Assembly (NCBI RefSeq): GCF_963682185.1
Contig: NZ_OY821667.1
Location: forward strand, 1-64,000
DNA from: an uncultured Cohaesibacter sp.
GTDB taxonomy: Bacteria > Pseudomonadota > Alphaproteobacteria > Rhizobiales > Cohaesibacteraceae
Direction of reading: 5' to 3'
Length of the DNA stretch: 64,000 nt
Shown here: in pieces, positions 17,363 to 26,448 of the stretch
How the letters are laid out: the number at the start of each line of letters is the position of its first letter
How positions within the stretch are numbered: the first letter of the stretch is position 1
Notes under the pieces: model-generated
Seen by the model: only the letters and a program-made list of their open reading frames with translations
Databases searched by the model: none
Told to the model about the DNA's origin: nothing
Made by a program: the position numbers and the translations under genes

Positions 17363-17466
17363 ATAAGCGTCATCTAAAGAATAACAAAATCTAAACACGC
17401 ATACTGTTTGGATGTCGCACTCGATAGATCGGCCTTTTAGATAGGTCGGTGTCACACGAGGATAAT

Positions 17467-18660
17467 ATGGCTGCTAAACCTCAACAGACCGCCGAGCGAA
17501 ACTCCGCCAAAGGATCGATATTCAACGATCCGAAGGTGAGGGGCGTTATTTATCAGCTCTTGCTGGTCGCCGGGCTCGTATATTTTTTCTGGAGCATCGT
17601 TCAAAATGCCTCCCATAACCTGGAAAAACAAAATATTGCTTCCGGGTTCGGTTTTCTGGGAAACACCGCTGGCTTTTTGCCGAACCAGACCCTAATTGAC
17701 CTTTCCGCAACATCTACCTATGGGCAAGCACTGCTCGCAGGTCTCTTGAATACGCTTTTGATCGCTGTAATCGGCATTTTCCTTGCCACGATCGTCGGCT
17801 TCGTCATGGGGGTGGCAAGGCTTTCCAACAACTGGGTCATTTCAAAACTCGCTACGATGTATATTGAAATCGTACGCAACATTCCATTGTTGCTACAGCT
17901 TTTCTTCTGGTACTTCGCAGTTTTGCGCTCGCTGCCGCACCCCAAGCAGTCGACATCGATATTTGATACATTCTTCCTCAACAACCGTGGGTTCTTCATG
18001 CCACGCCCCGTTTTTGAAGATGGATCAGGCAATATTTTAATCGCGCTTGTTGTCGCAATTGTCGCCAGCATCGGCCTGAGCATTTGGGCAAAACGCCGCC
18101 AGATGGCAACCGGTCAACGGTTCCCCGCCTTTCTGACCAGTCTGGGGCTGATTATCATTCTGCCACTTCTGGCCTATCTGGTCTCCGGCATGCCCATCAG
18201 CTATGATTATGCCCAGCTCAAGGGGTTCAACTTCAAGGGTGGCATGAAGGTCATTCCCGAGTTTGTTGGCTTGCTGCTGGCTTTGACAATCTATACCGGT
18301 GCCTTCATTGCCGAGATTGTTCGCGCGGGTATCCTTGCTGTGAACCATGGCCAAACCGAAGCGGCTCACGCCTTGGGTTTGCGCAACGGACCGACCTTGC
18401 GCCTGGTCATCATTCCTCAGGCCATGCGGGTCATCATTCCGCCACTCACCAGCCAATATCTAAACTTGACGAAGAACTCCTCTCTGGCCGTTGCCATCGC
18501 TTATCCCGATATCGTTTCGGTAGGCGGCACGGTGCTCAACCAGACAGGGCAGGCGATCGAAGTTATTGCCGTCTGGATGATCGTCTATCTCAGTATCTCG
18601 CTGTTAACATCGATCCTGATGAACTGGTACAACCGGTCCATTGCGTTGGTAGAGAGATAG
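17467..18660 (+). CDS. aapQ: General L-amino acid ABC transporter, permease AapQ
   Basis: 397 aa from ATG 17467, five bases after GAGG; a GTG at 17449 in frame overlaps that ribosome site and is less likely. A polar N-terminus precedes about eight membrane segments. The BPD_transp_1 core runs over two blocks: GLLNTLLIAVIGIFLATIVG near residue 93 and the EAA loop EAAHALGLRNGPTLRLVIIP near 300, where the ATPase docks. The large insertion between them (about residues 155-250) is characteristic of AapQ/BztB. Works as a heterodimer with AapM. Confidence 0.93.
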   Translation: MAAKPQQTAERNSAKGSIFNDPKVRGVIYQLLLVAGLVYFFWSIVQNASHNLEKQNIASGFGFLGNTAGFLPNQTLIDLSATSTYGQALLAGLLNTLLIAVIGIFLATIVGFVMGVARLSNNWVISKLATMYIEIVRNIPLLLQLFFWYFAVLRSLPHPKQSTSIFDTFFLNNRGFFMPRPVFEDGSGNILIALVVAIVASIGLSIWAKRRQMATGQRFPAFLTSLGLIIILPLLAYLVSGMPISYDYAQLKGFNFKGGMKVIPEFVGLLLALTIYTGAFIAEIVRAGILAVNHGQTEAAHALGLRNGPTLRLVIIPQAMRVIIPPLTSQYLNLTKNSSLAVAIAYPDIVSVGGTVLNQTGQAIEVIAVWMIVYLSISLLTSILMNWYNRSIALVER

Positions 18661-18669
18661 GAGAACCTC

Positions 18670-19974
18670 ATGTCACAAAAACCTTTCTCCTTTGTCCGTA
18701 AGGAAATGCTCGATGAGCGATCAGCCCCGATTTCATCGCAAGGGCCGCTCTACTGGATGCATCAGAATCTCCTATCCTCGATTCCCAACGCCTTATTGAC
18801 GCTGTTCGGTATCTTCGTGATTTATCAGATCCTGAGCGCAATCATTCCCTTCGCCCTCATCAATGCAGTTTGGGAAGGCTCCGATCGCGAAGCCTGCATC
18901 GCCAATGGCGCTGCTCATGGTGCCTGCTGGGCCTATGTAAAGGCCTATTTTCCGCAGTTCGTCTATGGACGCTATCCTGACGACCAAATCTGGCGCGTCA
19001 ATATTGTCTTCATCGTCGGTGCATTAGGTCTCATTCCAGCACTTATCCCGTCTATTCCCTTCAAGCGGGCCAATGTTCTGTTCATGCTGCTGGTATTCCC
19101 GGTCATGACATTCATCCTGCTGACGGGTGGCAATCTGTCCTTTGAAGATCACATTCTGGGCTTCATAATCGGCTTTGCGATTATTCTGGGATTGGGTGCA
19201 TTGATCACCTATGCCACGCAAGGCAAGATGAAACCGGTGCTTCTAACCCTTTCAGCCATTGGCGTCGGCATTGCCATTATCTATGCAATCATGTCCATCG
19301 ATTTTGGACTGGAACCTGTAGAAACGGCAAACTGGGGTGGCTTTCTTGTTACCCTCGTTATCGCGATCACCGGCATTGTGGCGTCCCTGCCTTTGGGGAT
19401 CGTGCTGGCTCTTGGACGTCGATCCAAAATGCCAGTTATACGCTTGGTCTCGATTATCTTTATCGAGTTTTGGCGCGGCGTGCCGCTCATTACCGTGCTC
19501 TTCATGTCTTCGGTCGTGCTTCCGTTGTTCCTGCCCGAAGGCGTCAATTTCGACAAGTTGTTGCGCGCGTTGATCGGTGTTGCCCTTTTCTCTGCGGCCT
19601 ATATGGCGGAGGTTGTTCGAGGCGGCTTGCAAGCCATCCCCAAAGGACAGTATGAAGGGGCCGACGCACTCGGTCTGACATTCTGGCAGTCTACCGGTTT
19701 GATTATCATGCCGCAGGCTCTCAAACTCGTCATTCCAGGCATCGTCAACACATTCATCGGGCTATTCAAGGATACAACACTGGTTTTGATCATTGGTCTG
19801 TTCGATCTTTTGGGGCAGGTACAATCCTCCTTCACAGATCCTACCTGGTCGACCCCTGTTACATCACATACGGGCTATCTCTTTGCAGCTATGACATTTT
19901 GGATCTTCTGCTTTGGTATGTCCCGTTATTCAATTTTCATGGAAAACCGGCTGCACACCGGTCATAAACGATAA
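18670..19974 (+). CDS. aapM: General L-amino acid ABC transporter, permease AapM
   Basis: 434 aa, ribosome site GGAGAACC before ATG 18670. Like AapQ it has an extended N-terminal half with extra membrane segments and a periplasmic loop (about 70-120), then the permease core with VTLVIAITGIVASLPLGIVL, IEFWRGVPLITVLFM and the EAA-type loop GADALGLTFWQSTGLIIMPQ. The length matches AapM/BztC. Nine bases after aapQ, so one operon. Confidence 0.94.
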   Translation: MSQKPFSFVRKEMLDERSAPISSQGPLYWMHQNLLSSIPNALLTLFGIFVIYQILSAIIPFALINAVWEGSDREACIANGAAHGACWAYVKAYFPQFVYGRYPDDQIWRVNIVFIVGALGLIPALIPSIPFKRANVLFMLLVFPVMTFILLTGGNLSFEDHILGFIIGFAIILGLGALITYATQGKMKPVLLTLSAIGVGIAIIYAIMSIDFGLEPVETANWGGFLVTLVIAITGIVASLPLGIVLALGRRSKMPVIRLVSIIFIEFWRGVPLITVLFMSSVVLPLFLPEGVNFDKLLRALIGVALFSAAYMAEVVRGGLQAIPKGQYEGADALGLTFWQSTGLIIMPQALKLVIPGIVNTFIGLFKDTTLVLIIGLFDLLGQVQSSFTDPTWSTPVTSHTGYLFAAMTFWIFCFGMSRYSIFMENRLHTGHKR

Positions 19975-19992
19975 GCAGTCAGGAGTAATAAA

Positions 19993-20787
19993 ATGAGTGA
20001 CAACGCAGTCGAAGCGTCTCCGGCCGAAGTCAAACAAATGCAAATCTCCGAGACCGATGTTGCCATCGAAATCGATGGTATGAACAAATGGTACGGTGAC
20101 TTCCATGTACTAAGAGACATCAACCTAAAAGTCATGCGTGGCGAACGCATTGTTATCGCCGGCCCGTCCGGGTCTGGTAAATCCACGATGATCCGCTGCA
20201 TCAACCGCCTTGAAGAACATCAGGAAGGAAAAATCCTGGTGGATGGCATTGAGCTAACCAACGACTTGAAAAAGATCGATGAAATCCGTCGGGAAGTGGG
20301 CATGGTATTCCAGCACTTCAACCTTTTCCCGCATCTGACGATCTTGGAAAACCTTACTCTGGCTCCAATCTGGGTGCGCAACATGCCCAAAAAAGAAGCC
20401 GAAGAGATCGCCATGCACTATCTGGAACGCGTCAAGATTCCGGAACAGGCCCTGAAATATCCCGGACAACTTTCCGGTGGTCAGCAGCAGCGTGTGGCAA
20501 TCGCCCGTTCGCTTTGCATGAACCCGCGCATCATGCTGTTCGATGAGCCGACATCCGCCCTTGACCCTGAGATGATCAAGGAAGTGCTCGATGTTATGGT
20601 TTCTCTGGCTGAAGAAGGCATGACCATGCTCTGTGTAACCCACGAAATGGGTTTTGCACGGCAGGTCGCCAACCGTGTGATTTTCATGGATGCAGGCCAG
20701 ATCGTGGAACAGAACGAGCCTGAGGAATTCTTCACCAATCCTCAGCATGAACGCACCAAGCTGTTCCTTAGCCAGATCCTTCACTAG
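19993..20787 (+). CDS. aapP: General L-amino acid ABC transporter, ATPase AapP
   Basis: 264 aa. Walker [10 protein letters not shown] (residues 57-65), signature [13 protein letters not shown], Walker [13 protein letters not shown] and switch THEMG are all intact, in the polar-amino-acid (HisP/GlnQ) class. Energises AapQM in the inner membrane. Eighteen bases after aapM with AGGAG before the start; followed by a strong terminator, so it closes the operon. Confidence 0.95.
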   Translation: MSDNAVEASPAEVKQMQISETDVAIEIDGMNKWYGDFHVLRDINLKVMRGERIVIAGPSGSGKSTMIRCINRLEEHQEGKILVDGIELTNDLKKIDEIRREVGMVFQHFNLFPHLTILENLTLAPIWVRNMPKKEAEEIAMHYLERVKIPEQALKYPGQLSGGQQQRVAIARSLCMNPRIMLFDEPTSALDPEMIKEVLDVMVSLAEEGMTMLCVTHEMGFARQVANRVIFMDAGQIVEQNEPEEFFTNPQHERTKLFLSQILH

Positions 20788-20823
20788 GGCTGAAATTCCA
20801 GCTGATTTTGGCAGAAACAACAA

Positions 20824-20853
20824 AGCCCGGGCAAATGCCCGGGCTCTTTTTTT
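20824..20853 (+). terminator. Terminator of aapQMP
   Basis: Perfect 10-bp stem AGCCCGGGCA/TGCCCGGGCT with a two-base loop, followed by C and seven T. It also lies past the stop of the converging omp gene but has no good T-run in that direction. Confidence 0.92.
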
Positions 20854-20907
20854 CAAAATACAAAAGGTCAGATGAGCCAGTCGGGCTCTGTCGCAAAGAG
20901 CACGACC

Positions 20908-21558
20908 TTAGAAATGATAGGAGAGGCCAACTTTGGCCACTGCACCATCAATATCTGTCTTCGTGCTGGCTCCACCGATATTGTAGGTCTTGTCGTCAGA
21001 CCAGCGATAGCCGGCTTCTGCACGCATGGAAACATTTTCAGCAACCATTGCTTCAACACCACCAGTCAGACCGACAAATATGTGAACATTGTCGTCATTT
21101 GCATCAGTTGCAAGGTTGGTGAGTTCTGCATCCTGGAAACCAACGCCAACGGCTGCATAAGGCATAAAGAAGCCCATGTCATAGCCCGCACGGGCGCGCA
21201 ATTCGGCGTCCCAGTTGCTTTCAAAGCGAGTGGTTGCGCTTTTATCGTCGATGGAATTGTAGTTGGCGAGCAGTTCAGGGCCGAACACGACGTGATCATG
21301 AACCATGTTGTAGCCAGCATAGCCGCCCAACGTTACACCATCGCCATCCACAGAAGAGGAGCCGCCATTGGAGTCAGTATCACTCCAGATGCCGCCAAGC
21401 GCAACACCGGCATAGGCACCTTCCCAAGGATTGCCCGTCATGACTTCTGATGGAGCCGGGGGCGCAATATAGGGATCAGATTGAGGCAAATCCGCAGCCA
21501 TGCTAGCTCCGGTCGCAGCCATCAAAACAACCGCACTTGAAATAATTACTCTTTTCAT
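20908..21558 (-). CDS. Outer-membrane beta-barrel protein, Omp25/Omp31-like
   Basis: 216 aa from ATG 21558, where MKRVIISSAVVLMAATGASMA forms a signal peptide cleaved before ADLPQ; an upstream in-frame ATG adds a non-signal leader and is rejected. The mature protein has WEGAYAGVALGG near its start and alternating strands such as VTLGGYAGYN, ELRARAGYDM and AEAGYRW, and ends in SYHF with the terminal Phe used for BAM-dependent insertion. This is the 8-stranded opacity/porin-family barrel common in Hyphomicrobiales (Omp25, Omp31, RopB). Structural or host-interaction roles are known for relatives; specific role here unknown. Confidence 0.88.
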   Translation of the reverse strand: MKRVIISSAVVLMAATGASMAADLPQSDPYIAPPAPSEVMTGNPWEGAYAGVALGGIWSDTDSNGGSSSVDGDGVTLGGYAGYNMVHDHVVFGPELLANYNSIDDKSATTRFESNWDAELRARAGYDMGFFMPYAAVGVGFQDAELTNLATDANDDNVHIFVGLTGGVEAMVAENVSMRAEAGYRWSDDKTYNIGGASTKTDIDGAVAKVGLSYHF

Positions 21559-21761
21559 TTTAATCACCGCTAGTTTGTTGTCTTGTCGTGTGACTTCCAT
21601 AACACCACAACGTTTAGCAGCCGGACTTGTTCCTAAAGTGGTCGAAATAAGCCATAAATGTGACCATGGTCCATCGTGACAACTTTGCAACAGATGTCAT
21701 GCTGCAATCAAAAAATGAAAGCAACATTATGCCTTTACTCGGTGGACAATCACTCAGAAAG

Positions 21762-22610
21762 CTAATCTTTTTCGATTACGCTATCGTCTTTTGATGCCCA
21801 TTCAGTCCAAGAACCGTCATAAAGTGAAAGATTTTTCTGCCCCATTGTGTCGAGCGCCAGAAAAAGGATCGCAGCCGTCGCCCCTGAACCACATGACGTG
21901 ATGATGGGTTTTGACAGATCAACGCCAGCTTCAATAAAACTCTCTTTCAGAGACGTGACATCCTTCAATTGCCCATTATCATCGACAAGGCCATTGAAAG
22001 GCACATTCTTCGAGCCGGGCATGCGGCCGGAGGAAAGGTGAGGGCGGGGCTCTGGAGCAATCCCGCGCCAACGTTCTTCTGAGCGCGCGTCAACAATTTC
22101 CACGCCATCATCCTTGATCGCCTTTAGCATGTCATCGAAATCGCGCACGGCATCATGATCCAATTGCGCATTGAAACGCCCTGGCGCACGGGTTCGAATC
22201 TCATCCGTAACGGTTCTTTCCTCAGCCTTCCACTTTGGCAAGCCACCGTCAAGAATATAGACGTCTTTGACGCCCATAACGCGAAAGGTCCACCAAAGAC
22301 GCGGTGCGGAACTGAGCCCCAAACCGTCATAAACCACCAGGGTTTGACCATCGCTGATTCCCATTTTGGAAAGTTCGGCACTGAACAGCTCGGCACTGGG
22401 CAGCATATGTGGCAAATCCGTAGACAAGTCTGCAATCTCGTCGATATCAAAAAACAGCGCACCCGGAATATGTGCAAGCTTGAATTCAGCCTTGGGATCG
22501 CGTTCTAGCTGAGGCAGATACCAGGAGCCATCCAGTATAACAACATCAGGGCTATCCAAATGCGCTTCCAGCCATTCTGTATCCACCAACCACTTTGTCC
22601 GCTCAGCCAT
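21762..22610 (-). CDS. sseA: 3-mercaptopyruvate sulfurtransferase
   Basis: 282 aa from ATG 22610, seven bases after GGAG; an earlier in-frame ATG at 22682 has no ribosome site. Two rhodanese domains: an inactive N-terminal one (about 5-140, with LAHIPGALFFDID) and the catalytic C-terminal one with Cys240 in SCGSGATA. The CGSG loop indicates mercaptopyruvate rather than thiosulfate as donor. Produces pyruvate and a protein persulfide in cysteine breakdown and sulfur trafficking. The minus-strand order places an AhpD-like gene upstream of it with a terminator between. Confidence 0.92.
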   Translation of the reverse strand: MAERTKWLVDTEWLEAHLDSPDVVILDGSWYLPQLERDPKAEFKLAHIPGALFFDIDEIADLSTDLPHMLPSAELFSAELSKMGISDGQTLVVYDGLGLSSAPRLWWTFRVMGVKDVYILDGGLPKWKAEERTVTDEIRTRAPGRFNAQLDHDAVRDFDDMLKAIKDDGVEIVDARSEERWRGIAPEPRPHLSSGRMPGSKNVPFNGLVDDNGQLKDVTSLKESFIEAGVDLSKPIITSCGSGATAAILFLALDTMGQKNLSLYDGSWTEWASKDDSVIEKD

Positions 22611-22767
22611 GATCAATCTCCAAACCTTTTTCTCAGACGTCTTGTTGCCGCCTGAAAGCGGAGACAAGTCATTCCAATTCATATCATTTTTTGAGCAGCA
22701 GACACCATCTTTGAGACCAACAAATCACGACTAAAACTGAGAAGCCCGCTCACTCACTTGCAACAAC

Positions 22768-22791
22768 AAAAAAGGCCGGCACAAGCCGACC
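22768..22791 (-). terminator. Terminator of the AhpD-like gene
   Basis: On the minus strand GGTCGGC-TTGT-GCCGGCC is followed by six T, 37 bases after the stop of the AhpD-like gene. Confidence 0.88.
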
Positions 22792-22828
22792 TCACTTTCC
22801 AGTAGCTTTGATCATTAAGCTGTAATGA

Positions 22829-23176
22829 TCAATCCTTTTTGGAAAGCTGTTCAAATGCTTCCATAGCATGGGCTGAATACATCAGAGCAGGGCCGCCGCC
22901 CATGTAAATGGCGCAACCGAGTGTTTCTTCAAGCTCTTCTTTGGTTACGCCAAGGCGAACCAAAGCCGCTGTATGGAAAGCCATGCAAGGCTCACAGCGC
23001 AAGGCAACTGCGATTGCCAATGTGATCAGCTCTTTTGTTTTTTCGTCAAGCGCGCCATTTTTGGTCGCTCCACCAGCCATGGCATAAAAGCCAGCGATGG
23101 TGTCAGGCTGGTCCTTTTTCAGAACTGCCACTTGCGAAGAAACGTCTTTCATCATTTGTTTGTAATCGGAAGCCAT
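22829..23176 (-). CDS. Carboxymuconolactone decarboxylase (AhpD-like) family protein
   Basis: 115 aa from ATG 23176, which follows GAGG by six bases; an ATG four codons earlier lacks a ribosome site. The all-helical CMD fold is indicated by LAIAVALRCEPCMAFHTAALVRLG (read as LAIAVALRCEPC then MAFHTAALVRLG), with the CxxC pair and downstream His of AhpD-type alkylhydroperoxidases, and by TLGCAIYMGGGPALM. Likely a small thiol-dependent peroxidase or redox protein. Single-gene transcript with its own terminator. Confidence 0.87.
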   Translation of the reverse strand: MASDYKQMMKDVSSQVAVLKKDQPDTIAGFYAMAGGATKNGALDEKTKELITLAIAVALRCEPCMAFHTAALVRLGVTKEELEETLGCAIYMGGGPALMYSAHAMEAFEQLSKKD

Positions 23177-23500
23177 TGCGAACCTCATTTTTGCAATTGT
23201 GAACCATGATGGTCGACTAATGTATTACGCGCTCCTGATTGTTATTTCAATAGTTTCAAACATAATCAGGTACAAAAAATGAGTATTTTCTCTGCTTGTT
23301 TAAAACTCAGATTTGCGATTCCCCGAATGCGCATAATCGACGCCTGCCCATCTCAGGCATCTGCACAACACTATAACGCTGTTTGCCCTCTGATTGGACA
23401 GGGCGAGCTTAGTTGCGAACTAACAATATCGCGATAAAGAGGCGCAAGCCAGTCTCAATAAGTGAGACAGCGAAATATGGCTGCGGCCCCATTTTTGTAA
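23177..23500. other. Intergenic region
   Basis: About 320 bp between the AlaX-like stop and the AhpD-like start (same strand). No gene, repeat or RNA recognised; it contains the promoter of the AhpD-like gene. Confidence 0.35.
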
Positions 23501-24217
23501 TCAGTCAGCAAATTTGATTCGGATTCTGCGATTCTGTTTGCCCTTATTTTCAATCTTGGACACAACAACCGCACCAATCTCGGACGTTTTCTTGACATGC
23601 GACCCACCACAGGGCTGCAAATCCACATCACCAATAGCGACCAACCTCACTTTGCCAGACCCGCGCGGCGGCTGAACAGACATGGTCTTTACGAGATTAG
23701 GCTGAGCATCAAGCTCTTCATCCGTGATCCATCTGGTCGAGACTGCGTGATCCTGGTTGATAAGTTCCATCAGTGTTTCGGTAAGCGATTCTTTTGTAAA
23801 ATCGGGGTCGGGCAGCTTGAAATCGAGGCGCGCTTCCTTTTCTCCTACCTGACCACCAGTCACAGGGTAGGGAACCGCGACAGACAGTAGATGCAGGGCC
23901 GTGTGGAAGCGCATATATTTATAGCGCAGATCCCAGTTGATTTCGCAACTCACAGCGTCACCCACAGACAGTGAATGGCTCTGGCCTTCGGCAGGAACAT
24001 GAAGAATATAAGAGCTTTCCTTGTCTTTAAGCGTCGTTGCAATATCGATCTTCGTGCCGTCGGTAGCGGTAAGAGTACCCGCATCGCCCGGCTGCCCGCC
24101 ACCCATGGGGTAGAATACGGTTTGATCCAGAACGATGGTTCCATCTTCCCTGATATCAACAACCTTGGCGTCACAACTGCTCAGATAAGAGTCATCACGA
24201 AACAGATCTTTAGTCAC
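23501..24217 (-). CDS. AlaX-type alanyl-tRNA editing protein
   Basis: 238 aa, related to the editing and SAD domains of alanyl-tRNA synthetase but without the catalytic core. The zinc/active-site residues are visible: His105 and His109 (RFHTALHLL) and Cys203 with His207 (CGGSHV). FYPMGGGQPGDAG is the usual N-terminal block and GRDVDLQPC-like context precedes the Cys. Free-standing AlaX proteins hydrolyse Ser- or Gly-mischarged tRNA-Ala in trans. The C-terminus ends in the basic KGKQNRRIRIKF typical of AlaX-M. Confidence 0.9.
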   Translation of the reverse strand: MTKDLFRDDSYLSSCDAKVVDIREDGTIVLDQTVFYPMGGGQPGDAGTLTATDGTKIDIATTLKDKESSYILHVPAEGQSHSLSVGDAVSCEINWDLRYKYMRFHTALHLLSVAVPYPVTGGQVGEKEARLDFKLPDPDFTKESLTETLMELINQDHAVSTRWITDEELDAQPNLVKTMSVQPPRGSGKVRLVAIGDVDLQPCGGSHVKKTSEIGAVVVSKIENKGKQNRRIRIKFAD

Positions 24218-24340
24218 GGAAATTGCCTCAAAAATTATCTATGAAATAGTCTATAGGTCTGTAGGTGCCACACTGTTGCACGCCAATACGAGTCGGGCAA
24301 GGGTAAGCAAAAAGGCATCATGTCACCCCTAAGGTGAAAC

Positions 24341-24381
24341 AAAAAAGCGCTCTCTGTCTTGGAGGACTGAAGAGAGCGCTT
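24341..24381 (-). terminator. Terminator of the iron-type alcohol dehydrogenase
   Basis: 11-bp perfect stem AAGCGCTCTCT/AGAGAGCGCTT with a 15-base loop; on the minus strand it runs into TTTTTT. About 45 bases after the dehydrogenase stop. Confidence 0.88.
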
Positions 24382-24427
24382 CGCTGGCTCACAAGGGAGG
24401 ATGTGAACCAGAATGGTTGCCTATTGC

Positions 24428-25546
24428 TTAGTAGGCCTGACGATAGATCGCCTCGACATCAGCAACAGACAGATCAACAGGGTTCCAGTCGAGCAGACGG
24501 CGAATATCGTGTGCTTCTTTCGCCATGGAAGCGAGATCTTCCTCAGGCACGCCATGTGCACGCAGACGCATATCGAGACCAAGCGCTTCGCAGAATGAAC
24601 GAGCCCCCGCCAGTACTTCCTCTGTCGTGGTGCCAGTAAAGCCCAAAGCCTCGCAAACCTTCGCAGTTTTCTCCGGTACAGCTGGAGTGTTGGCAGCAAG
24701 CGTGTGAGGGAAGATCAGCGCATTTGCGATGCCATGTGCCAGCTTGTAGCGAGTTCCCAATGGGTAGGAAATGGCATGCCCCGAAGTTGTGTTGACCGGG
24801 CCAAGACAAACCCCACCATAAAAGGCTGCCAGAGCCAGACCAGTACGTGCTTCAGCGTCGGAACCATCCTCGACCGCACGTTTGAGATATTTACCAACAA
24901 GTTCAATACCCTGCAGAGCATAGCTATCGATGATGGGATGGGAGCGTTTGGACGTGAAAGCCTCAACGCAATGGGCCATGGCGTCAACACCGGTTGCCGC
25001 AGTCACCATGGCAGGAACCGTCATGGTCATGGTCGGATCTACAATGGCCAGATCAGCCAGCATATGAACACTTTCCGTTGCAACTTTGCTCATAGTTTCC
25101 GGATTGGTCACCAAAGCGCGCGTACCAACTTCAGAGCCTGTCCCGGCAGTAGTCGGAATCTGAACAAGGCCAACCTTGCGGGGAAGGGCACGGTGAGGCC
25201 CTGAAATCTCGTCGAACTTGACATCCTGCCAAACCAGAACAGCTACAAGCTTGGCAAGATCCATGGCGGATCCACCACCAAATCCGATAACGACATCGCA
25301 ACCGGCGGCGGCCTCAACGGCCTTTTCCATATTGGCAATATCAGGCTCCGGCACAACATCACCAAAACAGGTAACATTTTCCAGCCCAAGAAGATCAAGA
25401 CGCGCAACATTAACAGCATCAGCGACAACAAAAGGAGCCTTATATCCCTTCTGCTTGATCCAGTCAGCAAGGGTAACAATGGTCCCTTCGCCAAACCTGA
25501 TGACAGATGGAAACTGCATTTCTAGTGGAGATGTAAGGGTTAGCAT
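24428..25546 (-). CDS. Iron-containing alcohol dehydrogenase (group III)
   Basis: 372 aa from ATG 25546, preceded by GGAGGAATTC; the longer frame upstream has no ribosome site. NAD-binding GFGGGSAMDLAK, then IPTTAGTGSEVGTRA, DLAIVDPTMT and the metal-ligand segments DAMAHCVEAF and LAHGIANALIFPH. Members reduce or oxidise lactaldehyde, glycolaldehyde, butanol, maleylacetate and 4-hydroxybutyrate, so the substrate is open. It is transcribed divergently from the transporter operon across a 401-bp control region, which links it to the acid-sugar locus downstream. A role handling an aldehyde or alcohol intermediate of that pathway is inference. Confidence 0.9.
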   Translation of the reverse strand: MLTLTSPLEMQFPSVIRFGEGTIVTLADWIKQKGYKAPFVVADAVNVARLDLLGLENVTCFGDVVPEPDIANMEKAVEAAAGCDVVIGFGGGSAMDLAKLVAVLVWQDVKFDEISGPHRALPRKVGLVQIPTTAGTGSEVGTRALVTNPETMSKVATESVHMLADLAIVDPTMTMTVPAMVTAATGVDAMAHCVEAFTSKRSHPIIDSYALQGIELVGKYLKRAVEDGSDAEARTGLALAAFYGGVCLGPVNTTSGHAISYPLGTRYKLAHGIANALIFPHTLAANTPAVPEKTAKVCEALGFTGTTTEEVLAGARSFCEALGLDMRLRAHGVPEEDLASMAKEAHDIRRLLDWNPVDLSVADVEAIYRQAY

Positions 25547-25947
25547 CAGTTGAATTCCTCCCAACGAAGATCTTCCGGATATCGGTACGAACGAGCGAAT
25601 AGGGCCCGTCAATTTATAAAACTCGGCGCCTAAACTGCTCTCAAAATCAATATTTGTCAATCTTGTATTTACATGTAAATTCCCGAAATTCAATCGCCGA
25701 CACACCTGTTGTATATCAGAAATGCAACCAAATTCAGTAATTTTATCGTTTAATTACAGTTGATTAAATGAATTTTTCTATTGCAGGTCAATGTTGATAA
25801 ATTCACACACCTTGCAAAAATCACCTATACTATTCGCTAGGGCGAAGAAATTAAGTTGACAAATTGGCAGATTGTAATCATGGTACCAATCAAGGTCCGA
25901 GGAGACCTGTGGGGCCAACCAGCCTCGCCCCCTAATTGGAGGACTAA
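25547..25947. promoter_or_regulatory. Divergent control region of the acid-sugar locus
   Basis: 401 bp, A/T-rich, between the alcohol dehydrogenase and tctB. It holds the perfect 14-bp palindrome at 25667-25680, an inverted repeat TTTAAT...ATTAAA (25749-25768), a TTGACAAAT motif on each strand (25652-25660 minus, 25856-25864 plus) and AGGTC-N6-GACCT at 25893-25908 just before the tctB ribosome site. The TTGACA at 25856-25861 could be a -35 box, though the matching -10 is poor. Target sites for the FadR-type regulator at 32113-32856 are expected here. Confidence 0.5.
25667..25680. promoter_or_regulatory. Perfect palindrome ATTTACATGTAAAT
   Basis: 14-bp perfect inverted repeat in the divergent region, about 120 bp before the alcohol dehydrogenase start. 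Size and position fit a dimeric repressor operator. Confidence 0.5.
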
Positions 25948-26409
25948 ATGTCGACAGTATCGGAACCCAAAAGCGATATGTGGATTGGCAGTGGTTTGCT
26001 GATCTTCTGCGCTATCTCAGCCTGGCTAACGCTTGACATCAAAAGCGGCATGAGCAGTTCAGTTGCCGGCCCATCCATGGTCCCATGGCTCATGATTGGC
26101 GGTACCGCGCTCTTATCTCTTCTTTTGATTTTTCGCGCCAAAGCTCAGTCAAAAGGTGAAGAAGCCAAGACCATTTCCATGCCTGATGCGCACACTTTGC
26201 TCATCATGCTGGCTTTCGTGCTCCTTCTGGTCGCCTATGCAATCGCATTTTATCCAATCGGCTACATACCAGCCACACTCGTGACCTTCTTCGTTGGTCT
26301 CTGGTTGCTTGGTGAAAGACGCTGGCTCGTCTTTGCCCTGTTCCCGGTGATCATGACCCTCGCAGTCTATTATGGCTTTACAGAACTTCTGTCGGTCTGG
26401 CTGCCATAA
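25948..26409 (+). CDS. tctB: Tripartite tricarboxylate transporter, small membrane subunit TctB
   Basis: 153 aa with four hydrophobic segments and a short charged loop (AKAQSKGEEAK). The pattern GSGLLIFCAISAWLTLDI, then FYPIGYIPATLVTFFVGLWL matches DUF1468/TctB. Ribosome site TTGGAGG before ATG 25948. First gene of an operon that continues through pdxA2 (25948-31931). Its exact role in the transporter is unclear; it pairs with TctA in the inner membrane. Confidence 0.9.
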   Translation: MSTVSEPKSDMWIGSGLLIFCAISAWLTLDIKSGMSSSVAGPSMVPWLMIGGTALLSLLLIFRAKAQSKGEEAKTISMPDAHTLLIMLAFVLLLVAYAIAFYPIGYIPATLVTFFVGLWLLGERRWLVFALFPVIMTLAVYYGFTELLSVWLP

Positions 26410-26448
26410 ACCCCAAAGCCAAACCGTTCATTCTCGGGAGGATAAAGA

